A stretch of DNA of 64,000 bases from Hysterium pulicare CBS 123377 (taxonomy: Eukaryota; Ascomycota; Dothideomycetes; Hysteriales; Hysteriaceae). Both the position numbers and the translations under genes were made by a program. Position 1 is the stretch's first letter; each line of letters begins with the position of its first letter. The stretch covers positions 348,305 to 412,304 of the forward strand of contig AJFK01001090.1 of assembly GCA_000467715.1 (NCBI GenBank). The letters run 5' to 3'. Below the pieces are notes generated by a model. That model was not told the DNA's origin and did no database searches. It saw nothing but the letters and a program-made list of their open reading frames with translations. Positions 54,568 through 64,000 of this stretch are shown piece by piece.

Positions 54568-57434
54568 TGCGCTGGCTTGGAATGAGAAACATAATCCATT
54601 CCTCCCGAGTGGCCGCTTTGATCGAATCCAACGACGAGACGAATTCGCTCCCAGCCCGACACGTAGTTTTTGGGCACCACAATGTGTTGGCATGATACGA
54701 ACCGCCCCTCTCTTCCTCACCGGTTGTTGTCGAAATTGAGTTTGACGATGTTTCCCGATTCCCCAAGTATGTCGGCTGGCTTCCTGCATACGTGGCCTGT
54801 TTCATTTCACGTTGGACAAAGCCTTCGTATTCCTTACCCGTTTTCTTCTTTTCCTCGCTGCGGCTTCCTGCAGTCAATACTTCTTTCGGACATGCCCAAT
54901 ACCCAACCCAAACTTGACGAACGACACGACCCACAAGCATTCCCGGAGTTTCGGAAAAAGCGTTCTGTTTCTCTTCGTTTTTGTGTTAGATAGTTTGGAT
55001 GGAGAGAAAGAGAGATGAACAGAGCAGAATGATTTGGATAAGAGGATGATGGATACCTCAGGCCGAAAAATCCTTGAGAGCAAGACTTCCACTTTATGTA
55101 GCAAAAGAGCGCTGATATATAGCCCCTCCAATATTTGCCTCCTTCGCCAACAGCCGCCTCTCAGGCCTAAAATAATGTTAATCTGCCTTCTTGTAGTGAC
55201 ATGTCTGATTCGCTACTTGGAGCGGAATTTGCTCAGTTCAGCCTTGTGTTGTGCGTGTCTGCCTTGGGCACGATCACAGCAACTTTACCGAGTTAGGGAA
55301 TTCTAGCCTAGAGTACCAGATTTTGCAACTTTGTGCCACGAGGATTTTGGGGTCGAAATATTAGGCAGCATTGATTCGAGATTCGAACGAGCGCGGGTTG
55401 GGATTGTTGGTAATGGATGGGTTGGGAGGGTTTATGATTGGATAGCTGGTATTTGGATAGCTGGCGGGCTTCTACGGAGATACTTTTAAGGAGTCTTTTA
55501 CTGACAACCTGTTTTTCCATTTATATTATTGGTATAATGACTAATCTGTGAAAAGTGTTGTCTTTTCATTCTGATGAGATGGTGTCACTTGTGTATATGC
55601 ATATTATTGTGAAGCAGCTTCATGCTCACCGCTCGCTTTGTCTCAGATCGCATCGCGACTCTTGTCACACCGCCCTTTCTCAAGCTCGCCTATTTGCATT
55701 CTCCAGCTGACTCGCTTTGCTATTGTTCAGGAATCATTTTTTCGATGGGGAATATCAACTGCAGGAAAATCGTGGAGCTTGATCGCCTGTGTATGAAAAT
55801 CTTCGACAAGGCTGGTGGTACCCGAGGGAAATAGGGATCTAGAATTATAGTAGCTTCTGTGAAATGGGAATGAGATGACAGAAAGAAAAGCTTGTTCGAT
55901 GCATGACGGGATCGTGTTGTGGAAGTGGTAAATTGGTCATGGACTTATTAGGGCATTGAGGCAATTCAGAGGAGCATTGGAGGAAGAGTAAGAATACAAA
56001 ACTTCGAGCCTTCGTAAGAAATCTTGAAGAGACTTCAAAATATGTGCTGGTGTTATACTGCAAGTATGAAAGGGTCTCAGAAAAGCTTAGATGCTGAAGT
56101 CACTGTCAATATATAGAGACTGAGTCTAATCAATAGGATGATTGGTAGTACGGAAGATGAGTACTTCCAGCGGTAGATGTCCCATCAGGATGTTTCCCTC
56201 ACTCCCAGCAATCGGCGGCCTAAGTCAAAGATCTGTCGTAAAATGCCAGAGTGGTGTGAGGCCCTGGAATCTGTTGGTCTGACCGAGCTTCTCCGTCAGC
56301 TTCCGAAGTGGTTTTCGGACTTCTCCAGTGTTGTTCGGCGACTGGAGAGTAGACCGGGAACGGGATGTATTTATGCCGTGCCATGAACATGAGGCTCAAA
56401 ATAGCTACTTTTATTAGGCTAGCAAACGATACCCTTTGTGGTTGATGGGTAGTGATGGGATCTAACTGTTATATTGGTCGGGCGTTCGGAAGGATAGTGG
56501 CCATTGGAAACGAGTCCAGTATTTGCATGTAATGTTCTTCTGCTAGCCCGAACAAAGCTCACCAGATATGAAGCCCAAATACTATGGTCGATTTGATCTG
56601 ATGGAATGTTGGATTGCCTGAACAAACATTGCGATTGCTCTGTAGAATTTGCGGCCACGGGAGGGGATTCTGGTACTCGGCGACGCAAAAAGGAGGGATC
56701 TCTGATATCGGTTAGTTAAAGCAGAGATCGCTGTACATTAGATGCATATTAGTGATCTATCAAACGTGTTTGTGTTCCGTAGCGGTGCAATCTGTATTGT
56801 TCAGTGCGCAAACCCGTGTCTTGTCGTGGCACAGCCTTCTATGAGGCCACGTTAGCAAACCTTTAGCGACCAAGTAGAGTGTCTAGGGAACGAACGGACT
56901 CTCTTGTGATCCATGGACCCGCGGTTAGAGGAGTCGTGCTGCTCTGGCGCAATGATGCGATATACAGGTCGCCGTCTATTTACCAGGTCGGCGAGGACGG
57001 GAGAAGAACAACCACTAGGAACGAGAAAATCGTCGCGCGAGAGATTCGCACGACGGCACGAAACGACCACGCGAAAGGAAAAGCCACAAAAGCTGTGAGC
57101 AGTTACTTGCATATGAGCCTGGGATGAAGTGAAGTCGGCGAGCCAAACCCAAGGCGCTGGGTTCAGCCCTATCTTTTATTCCCGATGTGGTATGGCATGA
57201 AGAATGCACGCGAAATGCGAGTCATGATGTCCCCGAGATTGCACTCGCCGAACAACCATGGCGCTAGTACTCTCAACTAGTTTCTATTCTGAAGGGAGCT
57301 ATCATTAAGTCTTGCCACCATTTTTCTTGCCTTTTGTATCTTTGTACCTATGGACCTGCAACCAGACATACTTCATCAGTTGCGCTGCTGATTTTTTCAT
57401 TCATTGTTTCTTTGCTGTAAAAATAGTGCTTATC
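54568..57434. other. 2.9-kb gene-poor interval
   Basis: No gene recognised. Frames at 55622-55834, 56177-56386 and 56852-57112 are short and without family features. A small direct duplication (TTGGATAGCTGG twice) lies at 55438-55467. The last few hundred bases are the promoter of the YeeE-type gene. Confidence 0.5.
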
Positions 57435-58486
57435 ATGTTTACTCCTGTCGAAACGAGTGTGGGTGCATTCTTACTGCATCAAGCTACAAGTCTTCTCCTC
57501 TTCAACAATGGGAGAATATTGGGCGTGTCGGGCATGCTCCGCGAGGTACTCACCTCCCCGTCAAAAGCGACAGTGTTCTTCTTTGCGGGAATGATTTTAA
57601 GTTTCCTACCACTCAAACTCATGTTACCAGAGCTACTTCCCTATTATCCCTCCGTATCACTGTCTCTGTCATCTGCTTTGGCTACGGTTGGAATAGGCAT
57701 CCTCGTTGGCTGGGGGACTAAGGTATGTTCAAGATGTTCGAATACCTGATTGAACTCCTTTAATGGTGTTGTTAGAGTAGTAATGGTTGCACATCCGGGC
57801 ATATGCTCTGCGGGCTATCCCGTCTGAGCGGACGCTCTCTTATCGCAGTCGGAGCCTTCTTTCCAGCCGCAATCTTGACGAATCATCTCTTCAATCCATC
57901 GCTCGTCACAGATACGTGCATTTCGGGAGTTCCTTGTTACGAAGTAACACTCCCTTCCAGCTCAACCACTACCACGCTTCTCCTCTTCGCGGCCACAGTC
58001 ATCGGAACAGCCCGATTCCTTCCTCAAATTGTCGCACACTGCACTACTCAGGAAAGCAGAGGCAAATCAAACTCTCCTGCACGGCTGGCGACTCTATTTC
58101 TTTCTGGATTGGAGTTTGGACTAGGTCTGCATATTTCAGGAATGAGCCAGCCGTCGAAGCTACACGCTTTTTTCGCTTTTCCAAATCTTGAGCTCTGGGA
58201 TCCTTCCCTTATTCTCGTTATTGTCTTCGCAGTCTTGCCGAACATGATAGAGATAAGATTCAAAGGTTTCGGCAAGCCACCGAGCTTCAACACTCGGTTT
58301 GAGTTGCCTAAAAAGTCTGCCAAAGATGTGGACTGGCGGTTTGTGCTCGGTGCGATCGCTTTTGGTATTGGATGGGGGTTGGAAGGGACATGTCCTGGAC
58401 CTGCGGTGTTGAGGGCGATGGCGCAACCCATGTGGGGTATCCTCTGGATGAGTGGATTCTGGGTCGGAGGCAAGGTCCTCCATTGA
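57435..58486 (+). CDS. YeeE/YedE-family sulfur-transport-type membrane protein
   Basis: Exons 57435-57722 and 57776-58486 give 332 residues with about eight hydrophobic segments. The two family signatures are present, each with a conserved Cys: SSNGCTSGHMLCGLSRLS (about residues 97-114) and GIGWGLEGTCPGPAVL (about 292-307). Bacterial YeeE (TsuA) imports thiosulfate by relaying it along conserved cysteines, and YedE relates to selenium metabolism; fungal members are plausible sulfur-compound transporters. The internal duplication (two half-repeats) of the family is visible. The intron joins GWGTK to SSNGCTSGH in frame; its acceptor is TTAG. The upstream frame continues beyond the ATG to 57312 without an obvious signal. 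The location is probably the plasma membrane, an inference. Confidence 0.88.
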
Positions 58487-59963
58487 TATAAATATATAGA
58501 TAATGAAGAAACAACAAACCTATTCTATAGTCTAGATCGAAGGATAACGTGCACTCGCGTAAAGGCTACGATCTAGCAGCGCCGTAACGAAACGCTCCGA
58601 GCCCGGCCCAACAGAATTGGGCATAACTTAATAATAAGATGCGTATCATAACTCTGGAAAGAGTAATTGATAACTGGCTGTGCTATGACTCCATATTGAC
58701 ACGCATAGCATAATGCGGCTTGACTTTCACTGAATCAAAACCGAGCCAGCTGTTGAGTAGGTGAAAAGCTTTTCTTGCCATGTTCTAGTCATCTTCTCAT
58801 AAGCACTGTGGGACTCCGAGGAGGGAACTCAGACTGATCGCCATACGAGTAATGTATACCCTAGATCCCATTTTCCCCACAGAAGAAAATTTCAGCTTCG
58901 TCGTGGTAGTAGGATTGCAGACTTCCAGGCTTATTACAGTTGTCTTATGCATACAATGATGCACTCACTCTTTCCACTCATCAAGAATACGCTATACCCG
59001 CTCGGTACTAACGCTAGTAAATAATGGCTCATACCTAGGTACTGCTTCCAACAGGGGGATTCGACATGAACCTAAAGATATTGACCAGAATAGTGTCATT
59101 GAAAAGAGCATAAATGTTCATTGATGCACTGACAAACATCGCTCGCACTTGAAACCAACGAGAACTCAACGCAAAATCAAAAAGCAACACCGTTACATCA
59201 TTCAATGAAATCAGCCATAAATGAGAGCTTTAATTATAATCACCGCTTACGCGTGGTTGAGTTTAATCAAACTCTTTTTTTTTCTCGCGCTTGTAGCGCC
59301 ACGGCCACGGTGACAACGCTTGAGAATGTAGTGTACTTCGCATCCTATTATTTCCATTCTTCCATGGTACTCACTTCAAGTCCCACCTCTTATTCGTCCC
59401 TGTACTAGGTGCTCATCCCAGCTGCTAATCTTGCAATTGTGCACACTCAAAAAAATTCTTCTTACCTTTCTTCTGTATAGTGGATACCTAGCTGTTCTAT
59501 AGAGCACTGTCTTTGCGGTTGAAGTCTGCTGGTTTAGTACGGAAAAAAGAAGGGAAGATTCAGGGAAATACATAAAGGAGAAAAGGGAGGGAAGGCTATT
59601 GTGATTGATGTTCCAGTGTCATAAAACACGACTGGCAGGGCAGCGAACAAGAGTCGTGAGTTCCTATGCTTGTCACCCATTTCAACTGGGCCTGTGCTTA
59701 GTTCTGCTAAGCGATTTTGGGAAAATTTGAGTGAACCACGACAGCTGATTTCAACTATACCCAATTGATTCACTGCCAAAATCCTGCACTGGTGACACAT
59801 TGAGTGAGCAATATTTAGTTTGATGTAATGAGTGACTGGGTACATGACAAATGACAACCATTCAATAACGAGTGATAAGGTGTGGACTCTACTTAAAGCC
59901 GCCCGGAAAGCTCGAAGACCACTGTAAGCCGCGTTGCTAAGCATACGTTCCTACGAAACACAT
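58487..59963. other. 1.5-kb interval with copy 3 of the dispersed motif
   Basis: No gene recognised; the frame 59534-59944 minus lacks features. It contains the 27-bp motif at 59235-59261. Confidence 0.5.
59235..59261 (+). repeat. Dispersed 27-bp motif, copy 3
   Basis: Reads TATAATCACCGCTTAC, then GC, then GTGGTTGAG. The left flank GAGCTTTAAT matches GAGCTTTGAC of copy 1, and the right flank TTTAATCAAACTC matches CCTGACCATCCTC of copy 1 at most positions, almost all differences being C-to-T or G-to-A in copy 3. Confidence 0.8.
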
Positions 59964-60165
59964 CTAATGGGCGTCAGGATGTCCGCAATTGCTGCAGTAC
60001 CCGTGATGGTCTTCGTCGTAGTTGGTGCAGCCGCACTGGGCGCAACCTTCGCCTGCGAAGTTGACTGGAGTGATCTATTGCAGAACGTCTTGAGTTAGCA
60101 TAATGACAAGAGAAGTAATATTCCACCAAGAGCAAAATGACTGTACATACATTGATGGTGTGCAT
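59964..60165 (-). CDS. 41-residue Cys-rich protein, split by an intron
   Basis: Minus-strand exons 60165-60151 (ATG plus four codons) and 60074-59964 give MHTIN-ITPVNFAGEGCAQ and onward, 41 residues ending GHPDAH. It has five cysteines as CxxCxC, ten residues, CxxC (GCAQCGC ... YCSNCGH), plus histidines (DEDHHGY, CGHPDAH), which suggests metal binding. The intron has donor GTATGT and acceptor AATAG, standard for this window. A TATAAATA box lies about 180 bp upstream. The spacing resembles small fungal metallothioneins or a mini zinc ribbon; I do not recognise an exact family. There is no signal peptide, so it is probably cytosolic. Copper or zinc buffering is a guess. It is too small for ordinary gene finders. 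Confidence 0.6.
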
Positions 60166-61497
60166 TTTGTTGACGGAACGAGACTCAAGTTTCAGAGTTG
60201 TAGTATGTGTACGTTGCTATGTGAGCCCAGTTAGGACGGATATGGTGACAGGAGAAGACGCGTACACGTACGGATGCTTGGAGATGGAATTTCGGTTGAG
60301 ATTCTGGCTGGATGGAGAAGGAAAGCTTCAGCATGATTCAAGGCAGTATTTATATGTTAGAAGCTGAGTGATAGCCTGGACTATCTAGCCGCCTCTTCTT
60401 TGATCTGCCCTCGCTGCAGGCACACCGTATCCAATTGAAGGACAATCTTTGTATGGCATGCCGCACGAAGCGCTGGCGGAAACCTCAATTTGCATCCGGG
60501 CTCTGTTTCCATTGGTCCAGCTTTTCGACTGTGAATCAAATTGCGGGCGACATGCGGCACAGCCGGACCCGCCGACACTAAAGAAACTTATGTGCACCTT
60601 GCTTAATTGCACCCTTTTGAACCGCAGTACTCTAGCAATCGCCATTGGCTAAGGGTCGGAGAACTTGTGGAAGACAAGGTTTGAATGGGGAAAGCTGAAA
60701 GCTAGTGATTATGAAAACGGCGAGTGACCTGAAACAATTGGGGGCTATGACTACGAACCTGGGAGATATCACAAGCGATATATATAAATGACCAATTACG
60801 AGTTTGGGCTTCAGCATACTATGATTTTTTGATGAAGACGTTCAAGCTTCCTTCTTCAAGTGACCTGGAGATTCGGATCAGCCGGCACGTTGATGAGCTG
60901 TGCCACAATCTTGCAGTTGTTGTTAGAACAACACCATTTCCTTTGTCAATCGCATACGTACGCCGTACAGCACTTGCGATCCGGGTGGTTAGGCTCTCAT
61001 TAACTCTTAAACTTCAACTTCATGACTTTTTCAGATTTGTAGGGGTGAACAGATGCAAACAAGTTCTATGTTTTGCCAACACAATTAGCTTCTCTATAGG
61101 GGCCCTAGAGTCTTAATTTGAGAGAATTTTCCGAGGATGTTTTTCTCTGGTTTACTCTGAGGCTACATTTAATATGTGGTAGACTAGACGAAGGAAAGGG
61201 AGAGTTAGAGTTTGGGGAGATTGAGCAGAAATTTGGAGGAATGGAGGTTGAAGGCCAGGATGTGACCAATTGGTGTGCAAGTATTGTTCAATTGAGGTGT
61301 TCTATTATTTCAACGAAGTATCTGAAAAGAGCCATCAATCGCAGAAAGCCAATGTGCTACGACATGTTTTCCGTTTAATTTGCAAAGTTAATGGTATGTA
61401 GTGTGAGGATCCTCAATAGGACAGAAACGATGACGATTTGTCACATCCTGGTAATTATGCATTAGCTTAAGCAACAGAATTTAGTAAAGAAGTCAAG
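60166..61497. other. 1.3-kb interval
   Basis: Upstream region of the Cys-rich gene and 3' side of the arginyl-tRNA synthetase gene. Plus-strand frames at 60829-61116 and 61118-61378 are unconvincing. No gene recognised. Confidence 0.5.
60347..60354 (-). promoter_or_regulatory. TATA box of the Cys-rich mini-gene
   Basis: TATAAATA on the minus strand, about 180 bp upstream of the ATG at 60165. With a 5' UTR of roughly 100-150 nt it would suit a strongly expressed small gene. Confidence 0.4.
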
Positions 61498-63677
61498 TTA
61501 CCGGTCAAGAGGGGTCAATCCGAGAAGCCGCATTCCGTTATTGATTACGGACCTTGTCGCGTCGTATAATGCAAGTCGAGCCTTCATGAGCTCCCTCTCG
61601 CTCCCTACTACTTTCAATACGTCGTAACTGCTATTCAGGGCGTGCGTCAGGCGGAAAAGATAAGTTAAAACCGTAGTAGGCTCAAGTGTTTTCAGAGTAT
61701 TTTGGACGGTATCTGGAAATTGGGCAATAAGTCTAACAAGATTGATTGCATGGGGCTCAACTAAGAGGCTAAGGTCTGCGGACTCGATTTCTGAGACGGG
61801 AACATCTGCTTTGAGAAAGATCGAGCAGAGTCGGGCATGTGAATATTGGAGATAAGGCCCAGTGTCGCCCTCAAAGGAGGTCATCGTATTCATGTTGAAA
61901 TGGTAGTTGTTGATCCTAGATTTGTCAGCCTCTCAGTAAAGAGTCGAAAAGTGAGCCATTGTGGGAAGTTTTGAAAGGAGACAAGTCATACCGCTTTCCG
62001 CTCATGTCTTGGACCATGACGCTGCTGATACCAAGAATGTCGGCAGTCTTCTCGGGGTCGGAAACTCGTGCGTATTTGGCCTCGTTCTTCTTCATTACCT
62101 CATGCATCTTTTCTCCCACATCCCGAAGTACGTCATCCAAGAACACAACCGTTCCCCTACGTGTACTCATGCCCAGTACTAAACCAAAGCTGACGTGGGT
62201 AGTTCGAGAACGCAGATCCTCTGTATTAATCATCTCCACAATTTTGAATAATTGTCTGAGATGCAATTCCTGATCGGTGGCGACAACGTAAATCATCTGG
62301 TCGAATTTGTAGCGCTCATTCCGCTCGAATAACGCACCAATATCGCGTGTGAGGTACAGACTAGTGCCGTCTTTCTTTCGCACCAATGCTTTTCCAAGAG
62401 CCTTCCCAATTTTGCCGGGGACGTGTTTCGAAAAATCAACAATCATGGCCCCTTGAGACTCTTCTGTTAGCCCACTATCCTCCATCTGTTTCTCCGCGCT
62501 CTTCATGCTCTCTTCCTTCACAAGACTTTCACCTGCATATTCATCAAAGCGGATGTTGAGCCTGGCATAAGAGTCTTTGTATCTCTGGATGCTTAGTCCA
62601 CGAAATTTCTTCCACATGTCGATTGCCTCTGGGTCCTGGTCGCACATAGCTTTGAAATATCGTCGGGCTTGCTCATCTAGCCCCTCATTCTTAAGGGCCG
62701 AAGCATCTTCTCCAGCTGCCTCTAATCGCTCAATTTCTTTCCGTTCCTCGGCAAGCTTCTGATTTATCTTAACGTAAATGTGATACAGGTGGTCAATTGG
62801 ATCTTCTTCAAGGGCTTTATCGTCGCCAAACATCTTAAAACCCAGCGCCAGCAAGCCATATTGCTTTCCCCAGTCACCTAGATAGTTTAATCGCACAACA
62901 TCCCAACCAGCTCCTTCGTATAAGTTACTTATAAATCCTCCAATAATGGTACTCCGCAGGTGACCTTGATGAAAGGGTTTCGCGATGTTGGGCGAGGAGA
63001 ATTCGACGATGACACGTTTCCGACCTTGCGAGGCATCCTTAGCATCCTTGAGCCCAAGGAGAGGGTTATTGCCCCACTTATTTCGACTTTGAAGGACTGC
63101 GGGTATCACTTGCTTTAAGAGCTCGGCGGGTCTGAAATAGAAGCGGACAAACGTGCCATCGGCCACAGGCTTGTCGACCAGAGGAGAGTCCGGAAACTAG
63201 GAAGACTAGTTAGCAGGAACTAAGCAACTAGGCGGCAATGAATATATGCACCCTTTCTACAAAACGAGTGGCAAGAACATCTGGTTTATCTCCTTTGATC
63301 CTGAGAGCCGGCACCGGGAGTAGTAAATCGCCATTATCTAAGCTTTGAGTTCGCTGCAGCAAGGGATAGATGGTCTTTGCCTCGACGCCGGTCACTTTTG
63401 AAAGTGCATTTGCCAGGTGGATTCGATAAACATCGACTGGGTTAAGCTGTGGGTAACATGCTGGAAACTCAGTCTGATGGACACAAAGCTTTTGCAGCTG
63501 TTCCTGCAGCGACTTGGTGGCCGCCATAAAGTTTTGGGGGCGAGAGGTGCAGAAGAGCCGAGTGAGACACCTTTTAAGCAGTGCTGGCGTGAGAGGTAAG
63601 GACTTTAGCATGAGAGTTGAAATAAATGCATTCAATTCCGGGCCAAGCTCTGAGTTTGTTTGTTGGCCGCCCCGCAT
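61498..63677 (-). CDS. Arginyl-tRNA synthetase
   Basis: Minus-strand exons 63677-63252, 63196-61992 and 61915-61498. It charges tRNA-Arg. Family blocks: the N-terminal Add-1 tRNA-binding region (NPVDVYRIHLANALSKVTG), VIVEFSSPNIAKPFHQGHLRSTIIG (HIGH motif as FHQGH), NYLGDWGKQYGLL, TRDIGALFERNERYKFDQMIYVVATDQELH, FGLVLGMSTRRG in place of a canonical KMSKS (normal for class Ia ArgRS of eukaryotes), and the anticodon-binding end DTGPYLQYSHARLCSI. Three in-frame ATGs matter: 63677 (682 residues), 63611 (MLKSLPLTPALLKRCLTRLF, a presequence-like start, 660 residues) and 63527 (MAATKSLQEQL, 632 residues). A single gene serving cytosol and mitochondria by alternative starts is usual in fungi. Its promoter lies inside or next to the AT-rich block. 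Confidence 0.93.
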
Positions 63678-63715
63678 GACTCATCCAGTGCTCCTAAGAG
63701 CACTCTAAGACACGC

Positions 63716-64000
63716 TAGACTGTTTGGTTAAAACACCTCTACTAGAAACCTAAATACTAAATAAAAAGTTTTACTAATAGAGACAAATATATTAATAATA
63801 AAAAATAATAAAAAATAATAAAAAATATATTTAATATTTAAAAATTAAGTACTATATTATTAAAAAAATTATATAATTAAAATTAAAATTTAGTTTTTTT
63901 ATAGTTTACTTAATTTTATTAATATTTTTTATTTTATTTTTTATATATAAATTTTTATATTATTAAAAATAAAAAACTTTTAAAGTATTATTATAAATTT
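63716..64000. other. AT-rich block, window edge
   Basis: From about 63716, and especially after 63760, G and C almost vanish (a few per 100 bases). It includes a 10-bp tandem pattern of AATAATAAAA at about 63794-63826. The change is abrupt, about 40 bp upstream of the synthetase ATG. Such blocks in ascomycetes are usually transposon sequence degraded by RIP; a true tandem AT satellite is the alternative. There is no gene in it. Confidence 0.75.

Noticed and set aside
54284-54940. 218-codon minus-strand frame
   Set aside because: It is antisense to the zinc-finger-like gene at 53689-54567 over much of its length and has no domain; that gene's frame carries the Cys/His pattern.

Overview
The window is nuclear DNA from a filamentous ascomycete (Pezizomycotina). 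Most genes carry short introns of about 48-140 nt with GT-AG borders, intergenic gaps are 0.1-3 kb, and genes lie on both strands without operons. The gene content is typical of that group: a HET-domain gene, mould-type F-box genes, a GPI-anchored repeat protein and a YPD1-type phosphorelay protein. The right edge (after about 63.72 kb) drops abruptly into nearly pure A+T sequence, as in genomes with RIP-mutated isochores. A Leotiomycete is my best guess for the class, but that is an inference; no marker gene fixes it.

Layout. 0-13 kb: conserved housekeeping genes, namely the 5' part of a GEP3/YqeH-like mitochondrial GTPase head-to-head with mitochondrial aspartate aminotransferase, the HPt phosphorelay gene YPD1, an AKAP7-like 2H phosphoesterase, the Golgi mannosyltransferase MNN11, and phosphomannose isomerase. 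13-18 kb: an F-box-like/TPR protein, a fungal zinc-finger protein and ribosomal protein S8. 17.3-22.4 kb: a gene-poor stretch with a GPI-anchored surface protein between two diverged direct repeats. 22.4-25.3 kb: DPH1 and HMG-CoA lyase, divergent over 99 bp. 25.8-32.8 kb: three F-box paralogues of identical two-exon design plus a frameshifted relic. 33.4-45 kb: a triple-KH RNA-binding protein, xanthine dehydrogenase and RGP1. 45-54.6 kb: accessory genes (a hypothetical protein with an in-frame stop or intron, a damaged secreted metallopeptidase-like gene, a HET gene with an odd tail, an alpha/beta hydrolase, a zinc-finger-like protein). 57.4-63.7 kb: a YeeE/YedE sulfur-transport-type membrane protein, a 41-residue Cys-rich protein split by an intron, and arginyl-tRNA synthetase against the AT-rich block.

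How genes relate. MNN11 and PMI, which use and supply activated mannose, are divergent neighbours. GEP3/AAT and DPH1/HMG-CoA lyase are also divergent pairs, and three of those four proteins are mitochondrial. Otherwise the genes look like independent units. The least explained signals are a 27-bp motif present three times between genes, a 3-nt micro-exon in the aminotransferase gene, the Cys-rich mini-protein, and the diverged 210-bp direct repeats. I saw no prokaryote-style defence system, CRISPR array, rRNA or convincing tRNA.
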